64,000 bases of DNA from assembly GCA_052168355.1 (NCBI GenBank), contig JBQLZQ010000005.1:36361-100360 (forward strand), read 5' to 3'. Each line of letters begins with the position of its first letter. Within the stretch, counting starts at the first letter, position 1. The stretch comes from JBQLZQ01 sp052168355. Lineage in GTDB: Bacteria; Pseudomonadota; Alphaproteobacteria; DSM-16000; Inquilinaceae. Positions 53,477 to 63,042 of the stretch are shown here, piece after piece. The notes below the pieces were generated by a model. The model searched no databases. It saw nothing but the letters and a program-made list of their open reading frames with translations, and had not been told where the DNA came from. The position numbers and the translations under genes are program-made.

Positions 53477-55768
53477 ATGCCGAACATGTCATCGCCAAAC
53501 ACCCCGTCGCCGGGCAGGACCTTGGACGAGGAGGCGCTGGCGTTCCATGCCGCCGGCCGGCCCGGCAAGCTGGAGATCCGGGCGACCAAGCCGCTGACCA
53601 CCCAGCGGGATCTGTCGCTGGCCTATTCGCCCGGCGTTGCCGCTCCCTGCCTGGCGATCCAGGCCGATCCGGCGACGGCGTACGACTACACGGCCAAGAG
53701 CAACGTGGTCGCCGTGATCTCCAACGGCACAGCCGTTCTGGGACTGGGCGATCTGGGCGCCCTGGCGTCCAAGCCGGTGATGGAGGGCAAGGCCGTCCTG
53801 TTCAAGCGGTTCGCCGATGTCGACGGCATCGACCTGGAGGTCGATACGCCGGATGTCGATGCCTTCGTCAACTGCGTCCGCTATCTGGGCGCGTCGTTCG
53901 GCGGCATCAATCTGGAGGACATCAAGGCGCCCGACTGCTTCGTCATCGAGGATCGCCTGCGCGAACTGCTCGACATCCCGGTCTTTCACGACGATCAGCA
54001 CGGCACCGCCATCATCGCCGCCGCCGGTCTGATCAACGCCCTGGACATCACCGGCCGGTCGATCGATCAGGTCAAGGTGGTGGTCAACGGCGCCGGCGCG
54101 GCGGCCATCGCCAGCGTCGAACTGTTCAAGACCATGGGCATGCCCCACGACAACGTGCTGCTGTGCGACCGGTCGGGCGTCATCTACCAGGGCCGCACCG
54201 ACAACATGAACCAGTGGAAGTCGGGCCACGCGGCGGCGACAAAAGCACGCACCCTGGCCGAGGCGGTGGCGGGGGCGGACGTGTTTCTGGGGCTGTCGGC
54301 AAAGGGCGCGATGACCCAGGACATGGTCACGTCCATGGCCGACCGGCCGATCATCTTCGCCCTGGCCAACCCCGATCCGGAAATCCTGCCCGACGACATC
54401 AAGGCGGTGCGCCGGGACGCGATCATCGCCACCGGCCGGTCGGACTACCCCAACCAGGTCAACAACGTGCTGGGGTTTCCCTACATCTTCCGCGGCGCCC
54501 TGGACGTGCGCGCCCGGACCATCGACCACGGCATGAAGATCGCCGCCGCCCGCGCCCTGGCGGAGCTGGCGCGCGAGGACGTGCCGGACGAAGTCGACGC
54601 CGCCTATGCCGGCCGCCGGCTGCGCTACGGGCCCGACTACATCATCCCGGTGCCGTTCGACCCGCGGCTGATCGTGACCGTGCCGCCGGCGGTGGCCCAG
54701 GCGGCGATGGACAGCGGCGTCGCGCGGCGGCCGATCGAGGACATGGACCGTTACCGGCAGGCGCTGCGGGCCCGGCTGGACCCGACCGCCGACAATCTGC
54801 AGTTCATCTTCGCCAAGGTCCGGTCCGCCCCCCAGCGGGTGGTCTTCGCCGAGGGGGAGGAGGAGCGCACCATCCGCGCCGCCATCGCCTTCCGCAACGC
54901 CGGCTACGGCACGCCGATCCTGATCGGGCGGGAGGAGCGGATCCGCGAAACCATGGACCGCGCCGGTCTGGGCGGTGTGGGGGATCTGGAGATCCACAAC
55001 GCCCGGCTGAGCCGCCACAACCAGCGCTACATCGACTTTCTGTACCAGCGGCGGCAACGCGTCGGGTCGCTGCGCCGGGACAGCCAGCGGATGGTCCATC
55101 AGGACCGCAACATCTTCGCGTCGTGCATGGTGGCCATGGGGGACGCCGACGGCATGGTGACGGGGCTGACCCGCAGCTTCGCCGCCTGTTTCGAGGAGGT
55201 GACCCGGGTGCTGGACCCGCAGCCCGACCACATCCTGTTCGGTCTGTCCGTCCTGGTTATGCGCGGCCGGACCGTGTTCATTTCCGACACCACGGTCAAC
55301 GAACTGCCGACGCCCGAACAGCTTGCCGACATCGCCATCCAGACCGCGTCCAAGGCGCGTCAGATGGGACACGACCCGCGGGTGGCGCTGTTGTCCTTTT
55401 CCAATTTCGGGCAGCCGATGCGGGCCCGCGCCCAACATGTCCGCGACGCCGTCGCCATCCTGGAGAAGCGGGGCGTGGACTTCGAATTCGACGGGGAAAT
55501 GACCGCCGAGGTGGCGCTCGACTACGGGCTGCAGGAACGGCTGTATCCCTTTTGCCGCCTGTCCGGCCCGGCCAACGTGCTGATCATGCCGGCCCTGCAC
55601 GCGGCCAATATCGGCGCCAAGCTCTTACAGACGATGGGGGAGGGGACGATCATCGGGCCGCTGCTCATCGGGCTGGAAAAACCGGTCCAGGTGGTGCAGA
55701 TGGGGGCCACGGTAACCGATCTGGTCACCGCGGCCGCCATGGCGGCCCAGGACGCGATTTCCCGCTGA
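53477..55768 (+). CDS. maeB: NADP-dependent malic enzyme with phosphotransacetylase-like domain
   Basis: A 763-residue hybrid malic enzyme. The N-terminal 430 residues carry the malic domain (LSLAYSPGVAAPCLAI, KSNVVAVISNGTAVLGLGDLG, FHDDQHGTA) and an NAD(P) fold (VVVNGAGAAAIA); the remainder is a PTA/PTB-like domain lacking clear catalytic assignment. It converts malate to pyruvate plus CO2 with NADPH. Such fusions are standard in Alphaproteobacteria. ATG 53486 is an alternative start. In the same window, it could draw on malate made from oxaloacetate released by the tricarboxylate island. Confidence 0.94.
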   Translation: MPNMSSPNTPSPGRTLDEEALAFHAAGRPGKLEIRATKPLTTQRDLSLAYSPGVAAPCLAIQADPATAYDYTAKSNVVAVISNGTAVLGLGDLGALASKPVMEGKAVLFKRFADVDGIDLEVDTPDVDAFVNCVRYLGASFGGINLEDIKAPDCFVIEDRLRELLDIPVFHDDQHGTAIIAAAGLINALDITGRSIDQVKVVVNGAGAAAIASVELFKTMGMPHDNVLLCDRSGVIYQGRTDNMNQWKSGHAAATKARTLAEAVAGADVFLGLSAKGAMTQDMVTSMADRPIIFALANPDPEILPDDIKAVRRDAIIATGRSDYPNQVNNVLGFPYIFRGALDVRARTIDHGMKIAAARALAELAREDVPDEVDAAYAGRRLRYGPDYIIPVPFDPRLIVTVPPAVAQAAMDSGVARRPIEDMDRYRQALRARLDPTADNLQFIFAKVRSAPQRVVFAEGEEERTIRAAIAFRNAGYGTPILIGREERIRETMDRAGLGGVGDLEIHNARLSRHNQRYIDFLYQRRQRVGSLRRDSQRMVHQDRNIFASCMVAMGDADGMVTGLTRSFAACFEEVTRVLDPQPDHILFGLSVLVMRGRTVFISDTTVNELPTPEQLADIAIQTASKARQMGHDPRVALLSFSNFGQPMRARAQHVRDAVAILEKRGVDFEFDGEMTAEVALDYGLQERLYPFCRLSGPANVLIMPALHAANIGAKLLQTMGEGTIIGPLLIGLEKPVQVVQMGATVTDLVTAAAMAAQDAISR

Positions 55769-55864
55769 TCGCCGGCGCCACGGTCTTCAACGCCGGGGCC
55801 GCCCACCCGGCGGGAGAAAGGGGAGGCGCCGCAAGGCCATGTCCTGTTTTCAGGGGCGGTATCG

Positions 55865-57295
55865 GTGAAATTCGGCATCGGCCGGTTTCTGGCGCTCAGC
55901 CTGCTGTTCGCGGCGCCGTCCCTGTTCGTCGCCGGGATCCTGGCGGCGACCGGTCGGTTGAGCGCCGACGTGGCCCTGATCGCGGCCCTGGCGTCGGCCG
56001 CCGGGACCGCGGGTCTGGTTTTCATTTTCTATCGCGACGCCATGCGGATTTCGTCGTTTGTCGACCGGATCGCCGACCGTCCTTCGGAACCGCCGCCCTC
56101 GCCAAGGCCGGCGAGCGCGCTTGGCCAGGCGATCGCCGGCCGGCTCGCGCTGCTCCACCGGACGTCGCGCCAACGGGAAAGCGCGCTGCGGCGCGAGATC
56201 GCCTCGTCGGCGCAGTTGATCGACGCGCTGCACGACCCCCTGCTGGTCCTGAACCGCCGGCGCGTGGTGACCCGCGCCAACAGCGCGGCCACGGCGCTGT
56301 TCGACGCGCGGATCGAAGGTCGCGACCTGGCCGCGACGGTGCGCCATCCCGACGTGCTGGCGGCGGTGGATGCCGTTCTGGCCGGCGGCACGCCGCGCAG
56401 CCTGGACTTCGTGCAGCCGGTGCCGGTCGAGGCGGTGTTTCAGGTGCGGGTTCAGTCTTTCGCCCATCCGCCCGGCGCCGCCGCGCACACGGCCCGCGGC
56501 GCCGAGGAGGAGGATCGGGGACCGTCGGAGCCCGCCGCCCTGCTGACCCTGCACGACATCACCCAGACCCGGCGGATCGAGCAGATGCGGGCCGATTTCG
56601 TCGCCAACGCCAGCCACGAGCTGCGGACGCCCTTGTCGGCGCTGACCGGGTTCATCGAGACCTTGATGGGGCCGGCCCGCGACGATGCCGCGGCCCGCGA
56701 CCGGTTCCTGGCGATCATGCGCGATCAGGCCGGGCGCATGGCCCGGCTGGTCAGCGATCTTCTGTCGCTGTCGCGAATCGAGCTGGACGAGCGCACGGCC
56801 CCGACCGCCCGGGCCGATCTGGCCGCCGTTCTGCGCCGGGTGATCGCGACCCTGCAGATCCGCGCCCAGGATCGGGACATGCGGGTGGACCTGACGCTGG
56901 ACGACGATACCGTGACGGTGCTGGGCGACGAGGACCAGCTGGTCCAGGTGTTCCAGAACCTGATCGACAACGCCATCAAGTACGGCCGGCCCGGAACCGC
57001 CGTTTCGGTGACGGTGGCGACCATGCCGGCCGCGGCCGGCCGGGGGCCGACGGTTTCGGTGTCGGTGCGCGACCAGGGGGACGGCATCGACAAACCCCAT
57101 CTGCCGCGCCTGACCGAGCGGTTCTACCGGGTCGACGCGGCGCGCAGCCGGCAGATCGGCGGCACCGGGCTGGGCCTGGCCATCGTCAAGCACATCGTCA
57201 GCCGTCATCGCGGCCGTCTGGCCATCGAAAGCGAGCTTGGCCGGGGCAGCGTGTTCACGGTCAGCCTGCCGCTGGTGACGGACGTCCCGGGCTAA
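55865..57295 (+). CDS. phoR: Phosphate-regulon sensor histidine kinase PhoR
   Basis: A 476-residue kinase with two membrane helices at the N-terminus (residues 7-28 and 36-56), a PAS-like domain (about 115-235), phosphoacceptor H251 in NASHELRTPLSALTGF, and a HATPase domain with N-box QNLIDNAIKYG and glycine motifs DQGDGI and GTGLGLAIV. Together with the pst genes and phoB downstream it forms the phosphate-sensing system. A small non-sensing periplasmic loop fits PhoR, which senses through PstB/PhoU. Confidence 0.95.
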   Translation: MKFGIGRFLALSLLFAAPSLFVAGILAATGRLSADVALIAALASAAGTAGLVFIFYRDAMRISSFVDRIADRPSEPPPSPRPASALGQAIAGRLALLHRTSRQRESALRREIASSAQLIDALHDPLLVLNRRRVVTRANSAATALFDARIEGRDLAATVRHPDVLAAVDAVLAGGTPRSLDFVQPVPVEAVFQVRVQSFAHPPGAAAHTARGAEEEDRGPSEPAALLTLHDITQTRRIEQMRADFVANASHELRTPLSALTGFIETLMGPARDDAAARDRFLAIMRDQAGRMARLVSDLLSLSRIELDERTAPTARADLAAVLRRVIATLQIRAQDRDMRVDLTLDDDTVTVLGDEDQLVQVFQNLIDNAIKYGRPGTAVSVTVATMPAAAGRGPTVSVSVRDQGDGIDKPHLPRLTERFYRVDAARSRQIGGTGLGLAIVKHIVSRHRGRLAIESELGRGSVFTVSLPLVTDVPG

Positions 57296-57327
57296 AGGGC
57301 GGGAAGCCCGGATGCGACCCCTGGCAT

Positions 57328-57360
57328 TTGTCATGAAACTGTAACATAAATGACTTATAT
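57328..57360 (+). promoter_or_regulatory. Pho box and -10 of the pst operon
   Basis: TTGTCATGAAACTGTAAC (57328-57345) is close to the PhoB consensus of two CTGTCAT-type heptamers 11 bp apart. TATAT begins about 10 bases later (57356). This arrangement, with the Pho box replacing the -35, is typical of PhoB-activated promoters. The leader to pstS would be about 120 bases. Confidence 0.78.
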
Positions 57361-57490
57361 CAATCATCGGATGGATCTAGTTTGCGCCTTGCGACGGAGG
57401 CGATCGGACAGAGGGGGCCGACACTCCCGGCCGCGTTCGAGCCGGCTCCACCCCACCCCTTCCATCGGTTTTTTTGGAGGCTACAAGGTC

Positions 57491-58507
57491 ATGAAACGAA
57501 CCCTTACCCTGGCCGCGGTTGCCACGGTCGCGCTTGCCGGCACCGCCGAGGCGCGCGATCAGATTCGCATCGTCGGATCGTCCACGGTATTTCCGTTCAC
57601 CACCGCGGTGGCGGAACAGTTCTCCCGCACCTCCGGCTTTGCCTCGCCGATCGTCGAATCGACCGGCACCGGCGGCGGCATGCGGTTCTTCTGCGCCGGC
57701 GTCGGCGAGGAGCATCCGGACTTCACGGGCGCTTCGCGTCCGATGCAGGAAAGCGAATTTCAGATGTGCCAGGAAAACGGCGTGACTGAAATCACCGAGA
57801 TGAAGATCGGCTACGACGGTATCGTGCTGGCCAACGCGGCCGGGTCCGAGCACGTGGACCTGACCAAGGAACAGCTTTTCTCGGCCCTGGCCGCCGAGGT
57901 CGAGGTCGACGGCGAGGTCGTGCCGAACCCGCACCAGACCTGGGCCGACATCGATCCGTCCCTGCCGGATATCGAGATCGAGGTGCTGGGCCCGCCGCCG
58001 ACATCGGGCACCCGCGACGCCTTTGTCGAGCTGGTGATGGAAGAAGCCTGCGGTGAATTCCCGGCCATCGCCGCGCTGCCCGAGGACCGGATGGATGCGG
58101 TCTGCGCCACCATGCGCGAGGACGGGCGGTTCGTCGAGGCGGGCGAAAACGACAATCTGATCGTGCAGCGGCTGCAGTCCAATCCCGCCGCCTTCGGCAT
58201 CTTCGGCTTCTCGTTCCTGGACCAGAACCAGGACGTGCTGTCGGGCAACCTGATCGGCGGGATCGAGCCGACGTTCGAAAACATCGCCAGCGGCGACTAC
58301 GGCGTCTCCCGGTCGCTGTTCGTCTATGTCAAGAACGCCCATGCCGGCGTCATTCCCGGCGTCCAGGAGTTCCTGGCCGAATACACCAGCGACGCGGCGT
58401 TGGGAGAGGACGGCTATCTGCTCGACAAGGGCCTGATTCCGCTGCCCGAGGACGAAGCGGCCGAGATGCGCCAGACCGTCATGAACCTGGTGCCGATGAC
58501 GATGTAA
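57491..58507 (+). CDS. pstS: Phosphate ABC transporter, substrate-binding protein
   Basis: A 338-residue periplasmic phosphate receptor. Signal peptide 1-22 (ending TAEA-R), then IRIVGSSTVFPFTTAVAEQF and ESTGTGGGMRFFCAGVG, with phosphate-binding loops GSST and SRPM in DFTGASRPM, and TSGTRDAF. The start at ATG 57491 follows GGAGG by 11 bases. This is the larger PstS type found in marine and soil Alphaproteobacteria. Confidence 0.95.
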   Translation: MKRTLTLAAVATVALAGTAEARDQIRIVGSSTVFPFTTAVAEQFSRTSGFASPIVESTGTGGGMRFFCAGVGEEHPDFTGASRPMQESEFQMCQENGVTEITEMKIGYDGIVLANAAGSEHVDLTKEQLFSALAAEVEVDGEVVPNPHQTWADIDPSLPDIEIEVLGPPPTSGTRDAFVELVMEEACGEFPAIAALPEDRMDAVCATMREDGRFVEAGENDNLIVQRLQSNPAAFGIFGFSFLDQNQDVLSGNLIGGIEPTFENIASGDYGVSRSLFVYVKNAHAGVIPGVQEFLAEYTSDAALGEDGYLLDKGLIPLPEDEAAEMRQTVMNLVPMTM

Positions 58508-58517
58508 GACGGGCCAT

Positions 58518-58577
58518 GTCCCGGGGTGTCGCCGGCCTTGCCCGGCCGGCCGACGCCCCGGGACTGCTTCGGTTTTT
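58518..58577 (+). terminator. Strong hairpin between pstS and pstC
   Basis: A roughly 20-bp stem (GTCCCGGGGTGTCG... pairing with ...CGACGCCCCGGGAC at 58551-58564) with one bulge, followed 7 bases later by TTTTT. It is a likely attenuator that would make PstS more abundant than the permease genes downstream, or a 3' stabiliser of pstS mRNA. Confidence 0.65.
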
Positions 58578-58688
58578 CCCGCGACCATTTCAGCGGCGCG
58601 AGCCGCCGGCATGTGATGGTCGCCGTTGCCGTTTTTTCACCCGCTTCGATGTCTCGCACCGTCATGACAACCCCGGCATGGTAACCCG

Positions 58689-60074
58689 ATGTCCCTGACC
58701 TTCCTTGTCGCGCTGCTTCTCCTGCTGTCCACCGCGGGCTTCTTCATGGGGCGCGGCCGGGCGACGGCGGTCAGCGGCGGCCGGCCAGGCCGATTGCATT
58801 CGGTGCCGGGCTATCACGGGTTGCTGGTGGCGCTGTGGGCCGGTCTTCCGGCCCTCATCGTTTTGCTGATCTGGATATCGACCCAGTCGGTGATCATCGA
58901 CGGGTTGATCCTGAGAGATCTGCCCGCGGCGATGACGGAGGGTCGGTCCGACGCGGAAATCCGGCTGCTGCTGGTCGATATCCGCAACCTGGCCACGGGC
59001 AACATCGTCAGCCGGGACGCCGACGCCGCCCTGATCGACGCGGCCGCGCGGTACAACCGCCTCCATGGGTTGGGGGGGTGGGCCCTGGTGGCCATCGCGC
59101 TGTCCCTGGCCGCCGGCGGTCTGTTTCTCGCCCGCGGCAAGATCGCCGCCGACCTGCGGGCCCGCAACCGGGTCGAGCGGGTGGTCACCGGCTTCCTCAT
59201 CCTGTGTTCGTGCCTGGCCATCTTCACGACCCTGGGCATCGTTCTGTCGCTGCTGTTCGAGAGCCTGCGCTTTTTCGCGCGCGTGCCGGTGACGGAGTTC
59301 CTGTTCGGTCTTCACTGGAGCCCACAGACCGCGATCCGTGCCGATCAGGTCGGTTCGTCGGGCGCCTTTGGCGCCGTTCCGCTGTTTGCCGGCACCGCCC
59401 TGATCAGCGCCATCGCCATGCTGGTGGCGGTGCCGCTGGGTCTTTTGTCGGCCATCTACATGGCCGATTACGCCCCCAAGAAAGTCCGCGCGACGGTCAA
59501 GCCGGTGCTGGAAATCCTGGCCGGCATTCCCACGGTGGTCTACGGCTTTTTCGCCATCCTGACGGTGGCGCCGGTGATCCGCGACGCGGGCGCGGCGATC
59601 GGGCTTGACGTGTCGTCGAACAGCGCCATCGCCGCCGGGCTGGTGATGGGCATCATGATCGTGCCGTTCGTGTCGTCCCTGTCCGACGACGTCATCAACG
59701 CGGTGCCGCAATCCCTGCGGGACGGGTCGGCGGCGCTGGGCGCCACACGGTCCGAAACGATCCGCAAGGTCATCCTGCCGGCGGCCCTGCCGGGCATCGT
59801 CGGCGCGGTGCTGCTGGCCGTCAGCCGGGCCATCGGCGAGACCATGATCGTGGTCATGGCGGCGGGTCTGGCGGCCAATCTGACGGCCAACCCGTTCGAG
59901 GCGGTGACCACGGTCACCGTCCAGATCGTGACGTTGCTGGTCGGCGACCAGGAATTCGACAGCGCCAAGACCCTGTCGGCGTTCGCCCTGGGGCTGGTGC
60001 TGTTTACCGTCACCCTGTGCCTGAACGTGATCGCCCTGCGGGTGGTCCAGAAATACCGGGAAAAGTATGACTGA
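58689..60074 (+). CDS. pstC: Phosphate ABC transporter permease PstC
   Basis: A 461-residue permease, longer than E. coli PstC (319) because of an N-terminal region with two extra membrane helices and a charged loop. The core has six helices and the EAA loop ALGATRSETIRKVILPAALPGI. Starts 181 bases after pstS, past the hairpin. It overlaps pstA by 8 bases. Confidence 0.94.
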   Translation: MSLTFLVALLLLLSTAGFFMGRGRATAVSGGRPGRLHSVPGYHGLLVALWAGLPALIVLLIWISTQSVIIDGLILRDLPAAMTEGRSDAEIRLLLVDIRNLATGNIVSRDADAALIDAAARYNRLHGLGGWALVAIALSLAAGGLFLARGKIAADLRARNRVERVVTGFLILCSCLAIFTTLGIVLSLLFESLRFFARVPVTEFLFGLHWSPQTAIRADQVGSSGAFGAVPLFAGTALISAIAMLVAVPLGLLSAIYMADYAPKKVRATVKPVLEILAGIPTVVYGFFAILTVAPVIRDAGAAIGLDVSSNSAIAAGLVMGIMIVPFVSSLSDDVINAVPQSLRDGSAALGATRSETIRKVILPAALPGIVGAVLLAVSRAIGETMIVVMAAGLAANLTANPFEAVTTVTVQIVTLLVGDQEFDSAKTLSAFALGLVLFTVTLCLNVIALRVVQKYREKYD

Positions 60075-61401
60075 CGCCGTCAGCACCCGTCCCATGCGCC
60101 CCGCGCCGGACTCCGACCGGGGATCGGTGCACCGGTCCGAGCGGGCGGCAGCACGGCTGCGCCAGCGCTATGCCGCCGAACGGCGCTTCCGGCTTTACGG
60201 CATCGCCGCCGTCGGCATCGCCCTGACCATGCTGATCGTCCTTTTGGGCAGCATCATCCTCAAGGGAGCGCCCGCCTTTCTCCAGACTCACATCCAGTTG
60301 ACGGTGGTCCTGGACGAGACGGAAATCGATCCGACCGGCGAGCGGTCCGTCGACGTGCTGGGCCGGGCCAACTATCAGGGTCTGGTCAACGACGCGCTGT
60401 ATGCGTTGTTTCCGGAGGTCGAAGGACGGACCGACCGCCGGGCGCTGCGCGACATGGTCAGCAACGGCGCCGGGTACGAGTTGCGCCAGCGGGTCCTGGA
60501 CGATCCCGGCCTGGTTGGTCAGACGCTCACCCTGTGGGTGCCCGCCTCCGACGATATCGACCAGCTTCAGAAAGGCCATATCGACGCCACGGTCGACTCC
60601 TCCCGGCGGCGGGTCAACGATGCCCAGATCGGTTGGTACCGGGCCCTGGACGATCAAGGACTGGTCGATGCCCGGTTCAACACGCGGCTGTTCACCAATT
60701 CCGACAGCCGCGAACCGGAACTGGCGGGCATCTGGGGCGCGACGGTCGGGTCGTTCTATACGTTGCTGGTCACGCTCGCCATCAGCTTCCCCATCGGGGT
60801 CAGCGCCGCCATCTATCTGGAGGAATTCGCGCCCAAGAACCGGTGGACCGACCTGATCGAGGTCAACATCAACAATCTGGCGGCGGTTCCCTCCATCGTC
60901 TTCGGCCTGCTGGGGCTGGCGGTGTTCATCCAGATCTTCGGGCTGCCGCGATCGGCGCCCCTGGTCGGCGGCCTGGTGCTGGCGCTGATGACCCTGCCGA
61001 CCATCATCATCGCCTCTCGGGCGGCGCTCAAGGCGGTGCCGCCATCGATCCGCGAGGCCGGGCTGGGCATGGGCGCGTCGAAACTGCAGGTGGTCGGCCA
61101 TCACGTCCTGCCGCTGGCCATGCCCGGGATCCTGACCGGAACCATTATCGGCATGGCCCAGGCCCTGGGCGAGACGGCGCCCCTGCTGATGATCGGCATG
61201 GTGGCCTTCGTCATCGACAGCCCCACGGGTCTGACGGATCCTTCGACGGTGCTGCCGGTCCAGATCTATCTTTGGTCCGACAGCCCCGAGCGGGCCTTTG
61301 TCGAAAGAACCTCGGCGGCGATCATGGTGTTGCTGACGTTCCTTATCCTCATGAACGCGCTGGCGGTCTTCCTGCGCAAACGGTTTGAAAGACGGTGGTG
61401 A
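60067..61401 (+). CDS. pstA: Phosphate ABC transporter permease PstA (with DUF3333-type N-terminal domain)
   Basis: A 444-residue permease. Residues 1-190 hold an N-terminal extension with one membrane helix and a periplasmic domain, matching the DUF3333 type attached to PstA in Alphaproteobacteria. The core has a permease fold with GLGMGASKLQVVGHHVLPLAMPGI as EAA loop. It partners PstC and PstB. Confidence 0.93.
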   Translation: MTDAVSTRPMRPAPDSDRGSVHRSERAAARLRQRYAAERRFRLYGIAAVGIALTMLIVLLGSIILKGAPAFLQTHIQLTVVLDETEIDPTGERSVDVLGRANYQGLVNDALYALFPEVEGRTDRRALRDMVSNGAGYELRQRVLDDPGLVGQTLTLWVPASDDIDQLQKGHIDATVDSSRRRVNDAQIGWYRALDDQGLVDARFNTRLFTNSDSREPELAGIWGATVGSFYTLLVTLAISFPIGVSAAIYLEEFAPKNRWTDLIEVNINNLAAVPSIVFGLLGLAVFIQIFGLPRSAPLVGGLVLALMTLPTIIIASRAALKAVPPSIREAGLGMGASKLQVVGHHVLPLAMPGILTGTIIGMAQALGETAPLLMIGMVAFVIDSPTGLTDPSTVLPVQIYLWSDSPERAFVERTSAAIMVLLTFLILMNALAVFLRKRFERRW

Positions 61402-61406
61402 ACGCG

Positions 61407-62261
61407 ATGACAGTCGATATGGCCGAACGAGTGAAAGCGGACGGACGCCCGGCGACGGGGCCTGCGGCCGAAACACGGATCGACGTCCCGTCGGCGTCGC
61501 CCGCCCAGGCCAAGATGACCTCACGCGACGTCAAGGTCTTCTATGGCGACAAGCAGGCGCTCAACGGGATCACCATCGACGTTCTGCGCAACGAGGTGCT
61601 GTCGCTGATCGGCCCGTCGGGGTGCGGGAAGTCGACGTTTCTGCGGTGCTTCAACCGGATGAACGACGCCATCGACGGCTGCCGGGTCGAAGGCGACATC
61701 ACCCTGGACGGGGAGGACATCTACGACCGGCGGCTCGACGTGGTGCAGCTGCGGGCCCGGGTCGGCATGGTCTTTCAAAAACCAAACCCGTTTCCCAAAT
61801 CAATCTACGACAACGTGGCCTATGGGCCGCGCATTCACGGGCTGGCGGCCACCAAGGACGAACTCGACTCGGTGGTTCAACGCAGCCTGGAAGGGGCGGG
61901 CCTGTGGAACGAGGTCAAGGACCGGTTGCAGGAGCCCGGAACGGGTCTGTCGGGCGGGCAGCAGCAGCGTCTGTGCATCGCCCGCGCCGTGGCCGTGAAC
62001 CCCGAGGTGATCCTGATGGACGAGCCGTGCTCGGCCCTGGACCCCATCGCCACCGCGCACATCGAAGAACTGATCGAACGGCTTCGCGTCGACTATACGA
62101 TCGTCATCGTCACCCACAACATGCAGCAGGCGGCGCGGGTCAGCCAGCGCACCGCCTTTTTTCATCTGGGCGATCTGGTCGAATTCGGGTCGACCGAAAA
62201 GATGTTCACCACGCCCACCGACGAACGGACCCAGGGGTACATCACGGGCCGCTATGGGTGA
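61407..62261 (+). CDS. pstB: Phosphate ABC transporter ATP-binding protein PstB
   Basis: A 284-residue ATPase with Walker A GPSGCGKSTFLRCFNRMND, ABC signature LSGGQQQRLCIARA and Walker B VILMDEPCSALD. An N-terminal extension of about 30 residues precedes KMTSRDVKVFYGDKQAL. ATG 61407 was chosen; in-frame GTG codons at 61395 and 61398 are alternatives overlapping pstA. Confidence 0.95.
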   Translation: MTVDMAERVKADGRPATGPAAETRIDVPSASPAQAKMTSRDVKVFYGDKQALNGITIDVLRNEVLSLIGPSGCGKSTFLRCFNRMNDAIDGCRVEGDITLDGEDIYDRRLDVVQLRARVGMVFQKPNPFPKSIYDNVAYGPRIHGLAATKDELDSVVQRSLEGAGLWNEVKDRLQEPGTGLSGGQQQRLCIARAVAVNPEVILMDEPCSALDPIATAHIEELIERLRVDYTIVIVTHNMQQAARVSQRTAFFHLGDLVEFGSTEKMFTTPTDERTQGYITGRYG

Positions 62262-62310
62262 TGTTTTGATTTGGGGCCGCCATTCGTTTTCCGCAAAAAG
62301 GCGTTGAGCC

Positions 62311-63030
62311 ATGACCACAGACCATATCGTCCGCTCGTTCGACCAAGAGCTTGACAAGCTGAAACGCTCCATCGTGCAGATGGGCGGTCTGGCGGAAAGC
62401 CAGCTCGAGGCATCGATCCAATGCATCGTCAAACGCGACGGCGACCTGGCCACCAAGACGGTGGAGGCGGACAAGAAGATCGATGCCTACGAACAGGAGG
62501 TCGACGCCGAGGCCGTTCGCATGCTGGCGTTGCGTCAGCCCATGGCCAGCGACCTTCGGGAAATCGTCTCGGCGCTCAAGATCGCGTCGGACCTCGAACG
62601 CATCGGGGACTATGCCGCCAACGTCGCCAAGCGGGCGATGGTGCTGGCCCAGGTTCCCGCCGTGCGGCCGATTTCGACGGTGCCGCTGATGGGCAAGCTG
62701 GCCCAGGAGATCATCAAGGATGTTCTGGACGCCTACGCCGACCGCGACCTGCAAAAGGCGCTGGACGGCTGGCAGCGGGATGAGGAGATCGACGATCTCT
62801 ACACCAGCCTGTTCCGCGAGACCCTGACCTACATGATGGAAGATCCGCGCAACATCACGCCTTGCACCCACCTGCTGTTCGTCGCCAAGAACATCGAGCG
62901 CATCGGCGACCACGCCACCAACATCGCCGAGATCATCCATTTCCTGATCACCGGCACGACCATCCAGGATGTGCGGCCGAAAGGGGACAGCTCCAGCTTC
63001 GCGGTCGTCGCCCCGCCGCCGCAGGTCTAG
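62311..63030 (+). CDS. phoU: Phosphate transport regulator PhoU
   Basis: A 239-residue protein of two three-helix bundles. The metal-binding repeats are seen as KIASDLERIGDYAANVAKRA and KNIERIGDHATNIAEIIHF, the hallmark E/DxxxD sites. It links Pst status to PhoR, repressing the Pho regulon when phosphate is ample. Confidence 0.96.
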   Translation: MTTDHIVRSFDQELDKLKRSIVQMGGLAESQLEASIQCIVKRDGDLATKTVEADKKIDAYEQEVDAEAVRMLALRQPMASDLREIVSALKIASDLERIGDYAANVAKRAMVLAQVPAVRPISTVPLMGKLAQEIIKDVLDAYADRDLQKALDGWQRDEEIDDLYTSLFRETLTYMMEDPRNITPCTHLLFVAKNIERIGDHATNIAEIIHFLITGTTIQDVRPKGDSSSFAVVAPPPQV

Positions 63031-63042
63031 AGGTAGGGGTCG

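Noticed and set aside
53395..57336. A 1313-codon open frame on the plus strand across maeB and phoR
   Set aside because: It is a GC-rich shadow of two well-recognised genes in other frames, with a low-complexity Arg/Gly/Pro product and no family pattern.
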